Positions 17,098 through 25,904 of a DNA stretch of 64,000 nt are shown here, in pieces. The notes under the pieces were generated by a model. The model was not told the origin of the DNA and searched no databases. It worked only from the letters and a program-made list of their open reading frames with translations. The DNA is from an uncultured Hyphomicrobiales bacterium. GTDB taxonomy: Bacteria > Pseudomonadota > Alphaproteobacteria > Rhizobiales > Beijerinckiaceae. The first letter of the stretch is position 1; each line of letters starts with the position of its first letter. The stretch covers positions 1 through 64,000 of the forward strand of contig CAINED010000048.1 in the NCBI GenBank assembly GCA_903847605.1. The letters run 5' to 3'. The position numbers and the translations under genes are program-made.

Positions 17098-18378
17098 ATG
17101 CGCCCCGAAGAAAACACTCTCCTCACCCGCACGGGCGCGGGCACGCCCATGGGCGAACTCTTTCGCCGCTACTGGCTGCCGACCTTGCTCGCCAGCGAAC
17201 TGCCCGAGAACGATTCCCCGCCCGTACGCGTGAAGCTGCTCGGCGAAAGGCTGCTGGCCTTCCGCGACAGCGAGGGCAGGCTCGGCCTGATCGACGAATT
17301 CTGCGCCCATCGCGGCGTGTCGCTATGGTTCGGACGCAACGAGGAATGCGGGCTGCGCTGTCCCTATCACGGCTGGAAATTCGACGTGACGGGCCAGTGC
17401 GTCGAAGTGCCGTCCGAGCCTGTGGAATCGGGCTACGCCAAGAAGATCAAGCTTAAATCCTATCCGCTGGTGGCGTCAGGCGGCGTGCTCTGGGCCTATA
17501 TGGGCCCGCCCGAGGAGCAGCCGCGCCTGCCCGGCTTCGAATGGCAGAACCTCTCCGCCGAACATTGCTATTTCTCAAAGCGGCTGCAGGAGAACAACTG
17601 GCTGCAGGCGATGGAAGGCGGCATCGATTCAGCCCATGTGTCGTGGCTGCATTCGATGGACCTGCACAGCGATCCGCTGCATCGCTCCACCAAGGGCGCG
17701 AGCTATCAGGCCGACAAGCATCCCGTGTTCGAGATCGTGGAATCCGAAGGCGGACTTTACATCGCCGCGCGTCGCAAGGCGGAGCAGGATCAGTATTACT
17801 GGCGCATCACGCAATTCATCATGCCCATGTACACGATGGTGCCGCCCTACGGCGACAATGCGCTGAACGGCCATGCCTGGGTGCCCATCGACGACGAGAA
17901 CTGCTTCGCCTGGACCTTCACCTATCATCCCGCGCGTCCGCTCTCACGCATGGAGCGCGAAGTGATGGACGCTGGCGGCGGCATTCACACGAAATACGTG
18001 CCCGGCACGTTCCGCCCGCTCGCCAACAAGGATAACGATTACCTGATCGATCGCGCCGGACAGAAGGCGGGCAAGACTTTTAGCGGCGTGCATGGCATTG
18101 CCGTGCAGGACGGCTCGCTGCAGGAGAGCATGGGGCCGATCGTCGACCGCACGAAGGAAAATCTCTGCACGACTGACAACGCCATCATCATGGCGCGCTC
18201 GCGCCTGCGCAAATCGGCGCTCGCGCTGCAGGAGAAAGGCACGCCGCCGCCAGCGCTGACGCCCGATTGCCATGCAGTGCGCTCCTGCACCTACGTCCTC
18301 CCGCAATCGGAATCCTTCCTCATCATGCGCGACAAGGCCTTCATCGCGAAGGCCGGCACGTCGCATGTGGCGATATGA
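17098..18378 (+). CDS. Rieske non-heme iron oxygenase, phthalate-dioxygenase type
   Basis: A 426-residue ring-hydroxylating oxygenase alpha subunit. I start it at ATG 17098 (GAGAGGAAA just upstream); earlier in-frame ATGs at 17068 and 17077 lie in the palindromic repeat. The Rieske [2Fe-2S] ligands are Cys69 and His71 (EFCAHRG) and Cys88 and His91 (CPYHGW). The mononuclear iron site is in NWLQAMEGGIDSAHVSWLHS, with the bridging Asp and two His. Length and motif layout fit the phthalate 4,5-dioxygenase subfamily, which works with a separate reductase and no beta subunit. No reductase gene is in the window. Confidence 0.9.
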   Translation: MRPEENTLLTRTGAGTPMGELFRRYWLPTLLASELPENDSPPVRVKLLGERLLAFRDSEGRLGLIDEFCAHRGVSLWFGRNEECGLRCPYHGWKFDVTGQCVEVPSEPVESGYAKKIKLKSYPLVASGGVLWAYMGPPEEQPRLPGFEWQNLSAEHCYFSKRLQENNWLQAMEGGIDSAHVSWLHSMDLHSDPLHRSTKGASYQADKHPVFEIVESEGGLYIAARRKAEQDQYYWRITQFIMPMYTMVPPYGDNALNGHAWVPIDDENCFAWTFTYHPARPLSRMEREVMDAGGGIHTKYVPGTFRPLANKDNDYLIDRAGQKAGKTFSGVHGIAVQDGSLQESMGPIVDRTKENLCTTDNAIIMARSRLRKSALALQEKGTPPPALTPDCHAVRSCTYVLPQSESFLIMRDKAFIAKAGTSHVAI

Positions 18379-18391
18379 TGTCTCGAAAACC

Positions 18392-18509
18392 GTCGTGCTT
18401 CGAGACGCAATGCTGTCGCATTGCTCCTCAGCATGAGGGTTTTCTGAGCAGCCATCCCTGAGCCCTCATGCTGAGGAGCCGCTGAAAGCGGCGTCTCGAA
18501 GCACGAGGG
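18392..18509. repeat. inverted pair of the CCTCATGCTGAG palindromic repeat
   Basis: Copy 1 at 18392-18438 is in reverse orientation (CGTGCTTCGAGACG ... CTCCTCAGCATGAGG). Copy 2 at 18463-18509 is forward (CCCTCATGCTGAGGAGC ... TCTCGAAGCACGAGGG). The inner stems differ in sequence but pair within each copy. The pair fills the gap between the Rieske and alcohol dehydrogenase genes. Confidence 0.9.
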
Positions 18510-18537
18510 CGACGAACGACAAACTCCGGGAAATGAA

Positions 18538-19653
18538 ATGCCCCAGTCCCTTCTCGCTGCCGTCTCCCTGCCCGGCCTGCAAACGCAGGTGCAGGAATTT
18601 CCCTTTCCCGAAATCCCTGAAGATGCCGGCTTGCTGAAAGTCGAACTCTCGGGCGTGTGTGGCAGCGACTGGCCGCATTACAACAATTACCCGAAGTCGA
18701 AGGGACCGCTGATCCTCGGCCATGAGGCCGTCGGTTATGTCGACAGGCTCGGCAAATATGCGGGCAAGCGCTTCGGCGTGAAGGAAGGCGATTACGTCGC
18801 GCTGGAGGAATACCTGCCCTGCGGCCATTGCGACTACTGCCGCGAGGGCGACTTCAGATTGTGCGAAGAGACAGACACGCTGAACCGCCCGAACGCCATA
18901 CGCTTCGGCTCGACACCGACATCCATCGCGCCCGCGCTCTGGGGCGGATATTCGCAATATCAGTACCTGCATCCCAATTCCGTATTCCACAAGGTGCCCT
19001 CGCATGTGCCCGCGAAACTTGCATCTCTGGCGTTGCCGCTCGGCAATGGCGTCGAATGGGCCTATCTGCAGGGCGGCGCGAAGATCGGCGAAGCCGTCGT
19101 CATTCAGGGCCCGGGACAGCAGGGTCTTGCCTGCGTCGTAGCGGCGAAGGAAGCCGGCGCGTCGAACATCATCGTGACAGGCCTTTCCAACCCCGCCGAC
19201 CAGCGCCGTCTCGAACTCGCGAAAAAACTCGGCGCCGATCACGTCTTCAGCGTCGAGGAACATGATCTGCTCGAAACGATCGCCGATCTCACCGGCGGAC
19301 ACATGGCCGATCTCGTCATCGATTGCGCTTCGGGCGGTCCTGCAACCGTGACGGGCGCCATCAATATCACGCGCAAGCGCGGGCGCATCATTCTCGGCGG
19401 ACGCAAGTTCCAGCCCATCCCCGAATTCATGTCAGACCTTCTGGTGATGCGCTTTCTCACCATGCGCGGCATGCGCGGCCATTCCTACAAGGGCGTGGAA
19501 CTCGGCCTTGAGATCATCGCCTCAGGCAAGTATCCGCTGGAAGAATTGTGCACGCACTCTTTTGCACTGGCAGATACAGACAAGGCCCTGCGCACCGTTG
19601 GCGGCATCGGCGAACCCGGCGCGATCCATTGCACTGTCGACGCGTGGAGGTAA
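18538..19653 (+). CDS. zinc-dependent alcohol dehydrogenase, MDR superfamily
   Basis: A 371-residue medium-chain dehydrogenase. Catalytic zinc ligands are visible as Cys41 (GVCGSDW) and His62-Glu63 (LGHEAVGYV). The structural zinc lobe is complete, with Cys95, Cys98, Cys101 and Cys109 (CGHCDYCREGDFRLC). The cofactor domain contains VVIQGPGQQGLACVVAAKEA, a variant of the usual GxGxxG. Expected to oxidise an alcohol with NAD(P). It sits downstream of a ring-cleavage and a Rieske gene, so an aromatic or aliphatic alcohol intermediate is plausible. A short SD-like GGGAAATGAA precedes the start. Confidence 0.9.
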   Translation: MPQSLLAAVSLPGLQTQVQEFPFPEIPEDAGLLKVELSGVCGSDWPHYNNYPKSKGPLILGHEAVGYVDRLGKYAGKRFGVKEGDYVALEEYLPCGHCDYCREGDFRLCEETDTLNRPNAIRFGSTPTSIAPALWGGYSQYQYLHPNSVFHKVPSHVPAKLASLALPLGNGVEWAYLQGGAKIGEAVVIQGPGQQGLACVVAAKEAGASNIIVTGLSNPADQRRLELAKKLGADHVFSVEEHDLLETIADLTGGHMADLVIDCASGGPATVTGAINITRKRGRIILGGRKFQPIPEFMSDLLVMRFLTMRGMRGHSYKGVELGLEIIASGKYPLEELCTHSFALADTDKALRTVGGIGEPGAIHCTVDAWR

Positions 19654-19658
19654 CGTCT

Positions 19659-19705
19659 CCCTCATGCTGAGGAGCAACGCGTACCGTCGCGTCTCGAAGT
19701 GCTGA
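19659..19705. repeat. single degenerate copy of the CCTCATGCTGAG palindromic repeat
   Basis: CCCTCATGCTGAGGAGC is followed by a short inner stem and GCGTCTCGAAGTGCTGAG, with mismatches in the outer arm. It fills the 63-base gap between the convergent alcohol dehydrogenase and IclR genes, where it may help terminate both transcripts. Confidence 0.8.
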
Positions 19706-19716
19706 GCGCGACACAA

Positions 19717-20535
19717 CTAAACCGTCGCCAACCGATCTGCATCTCTGCGGGCGTCGTGCGAAATCCAGCGCGTGATCTCGCGGCCTGCCTCGACGACGAG
19801 ATCCTTGATGCGCCCGTTCATTACATCGGGATCGAAATAGGAATCGACCAGCGTCACATTGACAGCCGCGATGATGGCGCCGCCCGCATCGCGCACAGGC
19901 GCAGCCACGGAACTGACACCGCGTTCGAAGAAAGACTGACTCGCTGCATAACCGCGCTTGCGATCTTCTTTCAGCAATTTCTTCAGTTCGTCGAGGGTAA
20001 CAGGCGTTTGCTCGCTGAACTGCGGCAATTTCTGTTCCGGATACATCGCATCGAGTTCCGCATCGCTCGCATCGAGCAGCATCATGCGTCCCATGATTGT
20101 CGCATGCACCGGAAATCGCGTGCCGATCGTGACACTCGAGCGCACTGTCGTCTTGGCGGCGTAGCGCGCGACATAGACGATCTCGCGTCCGTCGCGAATC
20201 GCAAGATGCGCGGATAGTCCGGTATCGTCGCGCAGCTTCTGCAGGACGGGTTGTGCGACTTCCACGACATCGAGCGATGCGAGATAAGAAAATCCGCTGC
20301 CGAGCATGGCCGGGCCGGGACTGTAATGGCGTTCGTCGTCTTCCTTGCGCAGATAGCCCGCGGCAACGAGCGTATGCAGAAGACGGAAAACGGTCGTGCG
20401 CGACAATTCCAGTTCGTGCGCTATTTCCGGCGCGGACAGGCGCGTACGATCCCGCGTGAACAGCGACAATACCTGTAACCCCTGCGCTAGCGCCGGCACG
20501 ATATAGCGGCCTTGAAGTTTGTCCTTATCGAGCAT
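19717..20535 (-). CDS. IclR-family transcriptional regulator
   Basis: From ATG 20535 the product is 272 residues; the in-frame extension to 20592 lies inside the upstream hydrolase and is not needed. The N-terminal winged helix (about residues 12-70) reads LSAPEIAHELELSRTTVFRL and GYLRKEDDERHYSPG, and the C-terminal IclR ligand domain includes REIVYVARYAAKT and GRMMLLDASDAELDAMYP. IclR proteins bind imperfect palindromes and respond to aromatic or 2-oxo acid ligands. It is the last gene of the minus-strand wing, overlapping the hydrolase gene by 11 bases, so it is likely co-transcribed and may act on the palindrome at 26564. Confidence 0.92.
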   Translation of the reverse strand: MLDKDKLQGRYIVPALAQGLQVLSLFTRDRTRLSAPEIAHELELSRTTVFRLLHTLVAAGYLRKEDDERHYSPGPAMLGSGFSYLASLDVVEVAQPVLQKLRDDTGLSAHLAIRDGREIVYVARYAAKTTVRSSVTIGTRFPVHATIMGRMMLLDASDAELDAMYPEQKLPQFSEQTPVTLDELKKLLKEDRKRGYAASQSFFERGVSSVAAPVRDAGGAIIAAVNVTLVDSYFDPDVMNGRIKDLVVEAGREITRWISHDARRDADRLATV

Positions 20536-21355
20536 GGCCGGCCTCCAGGAAGGCGCGCACAAGCGCATTGAATTCTTCGGCACGCTCGACATAGAGCGCG
20601 TGCCCAGCGCCCTCGATCACATGAACGGGTGCGCGCGGACGCATGACTGCCGCCTTCAGATTGACATCGGGCGGCGTGATGACGTCGGCGCTGCCATAGA
20701 TGAATTGCACGGGGATATCCGCACTCATCGCTTCGAGATCGCCGAGCATGTCCCCTTGCGAAAGCATGCGCGAAGCCTGCGCATAGCCGTGAGGGTGAAC
20801 GCTCGCCATCGTCTCGACCACTTGCCGGCGCATCTCTTCGCTGGCAGTGCCGCTGACGAGACGAGGCCCGCGCTTCTCGGCCATGCCGCGCACGCCAAGG
20901 TCTTCCACGTCGCCGATGCGGCTCTGCAGCAAACGCGCACGTTCGCTTGCGTCATAGCGCGCATGGCCAATGGCGCATCCGGCCAGAGTCAGCGTGCGAA
21001 TATATTTCGGGAATGCACAGACAAAACGCGCGGCCATCAATGCCCCGAGCGAATGCCCGACGATGTCGCATCGCGCAACAGACAAAGCATCGAGAAGCGA
21101 TTGGATCGCCTCGGCATAACTCTGCACGTCGGGCGCATCCGGAACCAGAGGCGTGGAACTATCGTAGCCCGGCGCATTCCAAGCGATGACACGCCGCGCA
21201 TCCGACAACCCCTGCAGTTGCGCTGTCCACGACCGCGCCCCAGAACCGATGCCGTGCAACAGCAGGAGGACCGGACCTCCGCCCGCCTCGCGATATGAAA
21301 TGCGCCCGCCTTTAGTCTCGGCGACACATTCCCTAATTAAAGACGAAGCCGCCAT
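20525..21355 (-). CDS. alpha/beta hydrolase, enol-lactonase/meta-cleavage hydrolase type
   Basis: A 276-residue alpha/beta hydrolase. The oxyanion-hole strand is LLLLHGIGSGARSW (residues 30-43), the nucleophile elbow is VGHSLGALMA with Ser102, and the catalytic His is His252 in EGAGHALYVE. It resembles 3-oxoadipate enol-lactonases and C-C hydrolases that act after ring opening, but I cannot choose between them. It overlaps the SDR gene upstream by 23 bases and the IclR gene downstream by 11, so the three are one tightly packed transcript. Confidence 0.88.
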   Translation of the reverse strand: MAASSLIRECVAETKGGRISYREAGGGPVLLLLHGIGSGARSWTAQLQGLSDARRVIAWNAPGYDSSTPLVPDAPDVQSYAEAIQSLLDALSVARCDIVGHSLGALMAARFVCAFPKYIRTLTLAGCAIGHARYDASERARLLQSRIGDVEDLGVRGMAEKRGPRLVSGTASEEMRRQVVETMASVHPHGYAQASRMLSQGDMLGDLEAMSADIPVQFIYGSADVITPPDVNLKAAVMRPRAPVHVIEGAGHALYVERAEEFNALVRAFLEAGHAR

Positions 21356-22088
21356 TGACCGGTATCACCTGTCCCGTAACAAAGCCCGCGCCCGGGCCGA
21401 GCAGATAGACGACAGGACCAACCACATCGTCCGGCATCTGTTTGCGCTGGAAGGGCCTGCCGTAAACGTATAGATCGTGCCGTTCCTGCGGCACATATTC
21501 CGTCGCCTCGACGATGGTGATGCCCGGCGCGATGGCGTTGATCGTGATTCCATATTCGCCGATCTCGCGCGCGAGCGACCGCGTCATCGACATGATCGCG
21601 CCCTTGCTACCGACATAGTGCAGCAGCCGCGGCGCGCCCCACAGCGCCGTATCCGAGGCGAGATTGACGATACGACCACCGAGCTGCGATTTGCGCAGCA
21701 GCGGCGTCAACGCCTTGATGACGAGCCAGACGCCGCGCACGTTGACGCGCATCACGCGGTCCCAGGTGTCGATGTCGATCTCTTCATAGGTCTTCCCGCC
21801 GATGCCCGTGGCGATGGCGGCATTGTTGACGAGCCCGTCGATGCGACCAAATTTTTCCGCAAGCTGCGATCCAAAGCCCTCGATGGAATCCGGATCGCCC
21901 TGATCGTAGCGCATGAAATGCGCGTCGAATCCTTGCGCACGCAGCTCTTCCGCCGTCTTCGCGCCTTCCTCCAGAATATCGGCGATGACGACGCTCTGCG
22001 CTTTCTCCTTGGCGCAGGCTTCGGCAAAGGCGCGACCCAATCCGCGCGCCCCGCCCGTCACCACGATGATACGTCCCTCAAGATCCAT
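21333..22088 (-). CDS. short-chain dehydrogenase/reductase, canonical
   Basis: A 251-residue classical SDR. The dinucleotide-binding motif is VTGGARGLGRA (residues 10-20), NNAAIATG is at about 88-95, and the catalytic set is Ser145 with Tyr158 and Lys162 (HYVGSKGA). It ends QVIPVNGGFVFN, the usual C-terminal loop. NAD is suggested by Asp37 after the second strand (VVIADILE). Lying between an ABC permease gene and a hydrolase gene, it probably oxidises a hydroxy or dihydrodiol intermediate of the imported compound; that role is inferred from position only. Confidence 0.9.
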   Translation of the reverse strand: MDLEGRIIVVTGGARGLGRAFAEACAKEKAQSVVIADILEEGAKTAEELRAQGFDAHFMRYDQGDPDSIEGFGSQLAEKFGRIDGLVNNAAIATGIGGKTYEEIDIDTWDRVMRVNVRGVWLVIKALTPLLRKSQLGGRIVNLASDTALWGAPRLLHYVGSKGAIMSMTRSLAREIGEYGITINAIAPGITIVEATEYVPQERHDLYVYGRPFQRKQMPDDVVGPVVYLLGPGAGFVTGQVIPVNGGFVFN

Positions 22089-22104
22089 CTTGTCGTCCGT
22101 TCGC

Positions 22105-22893
22105 TCAGGCCGGGCGCATTCGGCCGGGCAGCCAGTGCAGCACGCGATTCTCGATCATGACGATGGCGCCATAGAGCAGGATGCCTATGATCGTCAGCAT
22201 GATGATCGTCACGAAGACCATCGCCGTATTGCCGGATCCCTCGCCGTAGGTGAGCAGATAACCGAGGCCCGTATTGCCGCCGACGATTTCGCCGACGACG
22301 ACGCCGATCACAGCGAGGGTCGCCGCGATGCGCAGCCCGGCGAAGAAAGGCGGCAGCGATGCGGGAAACTCGATCTTCCAGAAAACCTGCGTGCGGCTCG
22401 CATTGAAGGATTTCGCAAGCCGCACAATGTCGGGATCGATGGCGCGCACTGCGCCCAGCACATTGATCATGACAGGGAAGAAGACGATCAGCACCGCAAC
22501 GAGAATTTTCGGATAGACGGTGTAGCCGAACCAGATCACGAACAGCGGCGCGAAGGCGACTTTCGGCGCGATCTGCAACGCCAGAATATAGGGCGAGAGA
22601 ATGAATTCCGCCGTCGGCGACATGCCCAGAATGAAGCCGACGACCATGCCGAGAATCATCCCAAGGATAAAGCCGATCACCACCTGAAAGGCGGTGATGG
22701 CCGTATGATACATCAGCTGGTCGTTCGCCAGCATGCGCAGAAACGAATTCCAGACCTGCGAGGCCGGCGGAATGATGAACGGCGGGATGCCCGTGAGAGC
22801 GGGCCCCCATTCCCATGCGGCGAGGAAGACGACGAAAAGCGCAAGGCTTCCCGCCATCATCCGTTGCGTCGATGGATTTGCAAAATCGCCCAT
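22105..22893 (-). CDS. ABC transporter permease (SsuC/TauC type)
   Basis: A 262-residue inner-membrane permease with about six hydrophobic segments, the first being MMAGSLALFVVFLAAWEW. The cytoplasmic coupling loop reads AKSFNASRTQVFWKIEFPAS, matching the EAA-loop position of BPD_transp_1 permeases that partner NMT1-type receptors. It forms an importer with the binding protein at 22922 and the ATPase at 23934, in the order ATPase, receptor, permease on the minus strand. The gap to the SDR is 16 bases. Confidence 0.92.
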   Translation of the reverse strand: MGDFANPSTQRMMAGSLALFVVFLAAWEWGPALTGIPPFIIPPASQVWNSFLRMLANDQLMYHTAITAFQVVIGFILGMILGMVVGFILGMSPTAEFILSPYILALQIAPKVAFAPLFVIWFGYTVYPKILVAVLIVFFPVMINVLGAVRAIDPDIVRLAKSFNASRTQVFWKIEFPASLPPFFAGLRIAATLAVIGVVVGEIVGGNTGLGYLLTYGEGSGNTAMVFVTIIMLTIIGILLYGAIVMIENRVLHWLPGRMRPA

Positions 22894-22921
22894 ATCCGCT
22901 GGCCCCGCTGTCCCGTGCGCG

Positions 22922-23920
22922 CTACTTGACGAACTGGTTCGTGTAGAGTTCGTTGACCGGCGTCTTCTTCTCGATGATGCCCTGCGAGAGATAGAAGTCC
23001 TGCAGGTTGGACAGGCGCGCCTCGTCCATTTCGCCGAGCACGGCCTGGCCCTGATAGACGTATTCGTTGAACATCTTGAAGATCTCGGCGATCTCGTCCG
23101 CTTTCGCCTGCGGATTGATCTTCACGTAATCGGCGGCCGCGCCGGCCGGATTATCCATGATGTCCTTCATGCCCTTGAGCGTCGCACGCACGATCTTGCG
23201 GATGAGCTCCGGATTCTTTGCGATCAATTCGTCGGATGCGACGATCGCCTGCGCCATGCTCTTGAAGACCGTATCGGACGGGATGATGTCGATCTTCATC
23301 TTGCCTTGCGTTTTCACGATATAGGTCCAGTCCGGCACCGAGGCCATGGCGTCTGCCTGTCCGGCGAGGAAGAGCTTGTAGATGCCTGCGGGACCTGCTG
23401 CCTGTGCATTCACGTCGTTCTTCGTCAGGCCGACGGTCGAGAGCATCCCAAGCAGCGCGAAATAGGTCGTATCCTGGAACGCGAGCGCAGTGATCGTTTT
23501 GCCCTTGAGGTCCTTCAACGAATTGATGCCCTTGTCCTTGTTGATGACGAGCTGCATCAGCGAGCGGCCGCCGAGAACGGCGACGGCCTTTACCGGAATG
23601 CCGTTGGAGCGCACCATGATCGGCGTATCGCCGATCGCGCCGCCGATCGTCGCATTGCCGGCGCCGACCATCTTGGCGACATCGACGCCGCCACGCGCGA
23701 CCTGGAACGTCACCTTCAGGCCTTCCTGCGTGAAGTAGCCGCGCTGCTGCGCCACCATCCACGGACCGAAGGCGGGCAAGGTCGCCGGCGCAGGCAACAG
23801 ATAGATGACATCCGTGAGAGGTTGCTGCGCGCGCGCCGGGGAAAAACCGGCGAGTGCGGCCATCGCCGCCGTCGCAATCAGCGCCTTGCGAATGAGTCCT
23901 GCTTGCTTTGTCATTTTCAT
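22922..23920 (-). CDS. NMT1/SsuA-type ABC transporter substrate-binding protein
   Basis: A 332-residue periplasmic receptor. The start at 23920 is preferred because AGGAAGGG lies at the correct distance; a second ATG is two codons later. The signal peptide is KALIATAAMAALAGFSPARA. The mature protein has PAFGPWMVAQQRGYFTQEGL and VARGGVDVAKMVGAGNATIG, the NMT1 hallmark of an aromatic-lined cleft. It lies between its ATPase gene (13 bases away) and permease gene. The surrounding Rieske, SDR and hydrolase genes suggest an aromatic carboxylate ligand, which is an inference. Confidence 0.9.
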   Translation of the reverse strand: MKMTKQAGLIRKALIATAAMAALAGFSPARAQQPLTDVIYLLPAPATLPAFGPWMVAQQRGYFTQEGLKVTFQVARGGVDVAKMVGAGNATIGGAIGDTPIMVRSNGIPVKAVAVLGGRSLMQLVINKDKGINSLKDLKGKTITALAFQDTTYFALLGMLSTVGLTKNDVNAQAAGPAGIYKLFLAGQADAMASVPDWTYIVKTQGKMKIDIIPSDTVFKSMAQAIVASDELIAKNPELIRKIVRATLKGMKDIMDNPAGAAADYVKINPQAKADEIAEIFKMFNEYVYQGQAVLGEMDEARLSNLQDFYLSQGIIEKKTPVNELYTNQFVK

Positions 23921-23933
23921 GCTTCCCTTCCTG

Positions 23934-24719
23934 TTAGACGACAGCTTCATCGATATGCAGAAGGCTCATGAGATCGGCCACGTAAGGACCGACTTTCGGG
24001 CTCTTGCGCCGTTCCATGGGGTTGGGCCGATCGGGTATGTCGATGACGATTTCCTTCACGATACGGCCCGGGCGCTGGCTCATCACGAGCACGCGATCGG
24101 AGAGAGCGATCGCCTCGACGAGATCGTGCGTCACGAAGAGCGCGGTCTTTCCTGTCTCGCCGAGCATCTGGCCGAGATCCTGTTGCAGCACCATTTTCGT
24201 CTGCGCATCGAGCGCGGAGAATGGCTCGTCGAGAAGCAGAACGGCCGGATCGACGGCGAGCGTACGCGCCAATGCCGCGCGCTGGCGCATGCCGCCGGAA
24301 AGCTGGTGCGGATAGTGATTGACGAAATCCCCGAGGCGGCAGCGCTTCAGCAGCGACAATGAAATCGGTTCGCGTTCGCGCGCGGATACGCCGCGAATTT
24401 CTAGCCCTATTTCGACATTCTCGCGGATCGTCCGCCATGGCAGAAGCAAATCCTTCTGCAGCATGAAGGCGACATGCTCGTTGGGCTTCACGACCTTTTC
24501 GCCATCGACGAAAACTTCGCCGCTGCTGGCGGGATCCAGTCCGGAGCCCATGTTCAGCAGGGTGCTCTTTCCGCAACCTGACGGACCGATGATCGAGACG
24601 ACTTCCCCTTCCGCCAGAGCGAAATCGAGATGCTCGACCGCGGTGACAATGTCGCCGCTCTTGCGCTGCGCGGGAAAGCGCTTCGCGACATTCCGAAATT
24701 CGAGCCTGACTTTCGTCAT
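23934..24719 (-). CDS. ABC transporter ATP-binding protein (SsuB/TauB type)
   Basis: A 261-residue nucleotide-binding subunit from ATG 24719; the frame is open to 24767 but family members begin near MTKVRLEFRNVAKRF. Walker A is GPSGCGKST, the Q-loop sits in AFMLQKDLLLPWRT, the signature is LSGGMRQRAALARTLA, Walker B is VLLLDEPFSALDA, and the switch His is in FVTHDLVEA. It powers the importer formed with the two following genes. About 30 bases upstream of the start lies the palindrome ATTGAAT-N7-ATTCAAT, so this importer may have its own promoter. Confidence 0.92.
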   Translation of the reverse strand: MTKVRLEFRNVAKRFPAQRKSGDIVTAVEHLDFALAEGEVVSIIGPSGCGKSTLLNMGSGLDPASSGEVFVDGEKVVKPNEHVAFMLQKDLLLPWRTIRENVEIGLEIRGVSAREREPISLSLLKRCRLGDFVNHYPHQLSGGMRQRAALARTLAVDPAVLLLDEPFSALDAQTKMVLQQDLGQMLGETGKTALFVTHDLVEAIALSDRVLVMSQRPGRIVKEIVIDIPDRPNPMERRKSPKVGPYVADLMSLLHIDEAVV

Positions 24720-24747
24720 CGCCAACCCTGTTCCCCGCTCTGCACGC

Positions 24748-24768
24748 ATTGAATTATGTTTATTCAAT
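24748..24768. promoter_or_regulatory. perfect AT-rich palindrome ATTGAAT-N7-ATTCAAT upstream of the ABC importer
   Basis: Seven-base arms are separated by TATGTTT, centred about 39 bases before the ATPase start at 24719, in an otherwise GC-rich 151-base gap after the Rieske gene. Its size and position fit an operator for a dimeric regulator. A second inverted repeat in the gap (AAAGATCTC/GAGATCTTT, 24797-24822) could end the Rieske transcript. Neither role is shown. Confidence 0.4.
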
Positions 24769-24870
24769 TCTTGCGCCAGCTATTCTGCCGGCTTCGAAAG
24801 ATCTCGTTGACGAGAGATCTTTTAGTGGTCCCAGCGCATCTGCTGCGCCGGAACCAGTCCCATGTGAATT

Positions 24871-25887
24871 TCACGCAGCGCTCGCCGCGCCTTCCCTGAT
24901 CTGCTCCTGCGCCAGTGAACGCATGCGGCGGCGCAAGCGCACGAGGCCGGTGTCGTGCTGATAGAGATTTTCATAATCGCGCGCATCCGGAGCATATTGC
25001 TCGATCATGACGCGATCCTGCTCAAGCACATGCCAGTGACGCGCTTCGAGACGGTTCTTGTAAAGGAAACGCCAGGCGTCGCGCTGCCATCCCTCGACCT
25101 TGCGGCAACGCCAGTGAATGACCGCCGCCATCGTCGAGGTGATCGGTGTATAGGTGCCGACGATGACGAAATTGCCGCCGGGGCCTCCGGTCTTCGGATA
25201 GGGAATTTCGAGGCGCATCCAGTGCAGGCCCGTTTCACCCCACTCCGTCCAGTCGAAGTTCACGTTGCGCTGACCGACCTTCTCAAAGACATAGCCGTGT
25301 TCGGTGTCGCGAATCTGAAATTGGGCCTGCGCCTCGCCGAAGGACATGGAATGCGACTGCTTATGCAGATAGCTGCCATGCATCGGGTCCATGACATTGT
25401 CCATGACGAAACGATAGTCGCCGCCCCATTCGGCATAGCACAGAAAGCTCGAATACTCAGGAGAAGTGAGTTGCTCCGGAAGCACAAGCGGCGGCGGGTT
25501 CGGATGCTTCTCGTCGCCGATATAGGCGAAGATCAGGCCCGCATGTTCCTCCACAGGAAAGCTCTTGGTCGCCTTCAGGCCCTCAAGCTTGCAGCCCGGG
25601 CTTCCGGGAACGGAAACCGCGACGCCATTCCCATCGACCTGCACGCCGTGATAGCCGCAGGCGATACGATCGCCCAGATTGATGCCAAGCGACATCGGCG
25701 CGCCGCGATGCGGGCAGTAATCCTCAAGCGCATAGAGCTTGCCCCGATTGTCGCGCCACATCACCATGCGATAGCCGCAGCGATGAAGCTGCACGGGCTT
25801 AGTGCCGATGAAATTCGACGGACAGATTCCGTACCAGATGTTGCGCAGGCCTCTTTCGAGAACTTTGTCGGCGGCATCGTAAGGCAT
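24871..25887 (-). CDS. Rieske non-heme iron oxygenase, VanA/phthalate-dioxygenase-like
   Basis: A 338-residue oxygenase. The Rieske cluster ligands are Cys58 and His60 (DYCPHRGAP) and Cys77 and His80 (ACGYHGVQV). The non-heme iron site is in RFVMDNVMDPMHGSYLHKQS, with His170 and His175. Its short length matches vanillate O-demethylase and toluenesulfonate-type oxygenases more than phthalate dioxygenase, so dealkylation or monohydroxylation is possible. No reductase or ferredoxin gene is nearby; two small genes precede it instead. This is the first large enzyme of the minus-strand wing. Confidence 0.9.
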   Translation of the reverse strand: MPYDAADKVLERGLRNIWYGICPSNFIGTKPVQLHRCGYRMVMWRDNRGKLYALEDYCPHRGAPMSLGINLGDRIACGYHGVQVDGNGVAVSVPGSPGCKLEGLKATKSFPVEEHAGLIFAYIGDEKHPNPPPLVLPEQLTSPEYSSFLCYAEWGGDYRFVMDNVMDPMHGSYLHKQSHSMSFGEAQAQFQIRDTEHGYVFEKVGQRNVNFDWTEWGETGLHWMRLEIPYPKTGGPGGNFVIVGTYTPITSTMAAVIHWRCRKVEGWQRDAWRFLYKNRLEARHWHVLEQDRVMIEQYAPDARDYENLYQHDTGLVRLRRRMRSLAQEQIREGAASAA

Positions 25888-25904
25888 GGTCGACTCCCTT
25901 TATC

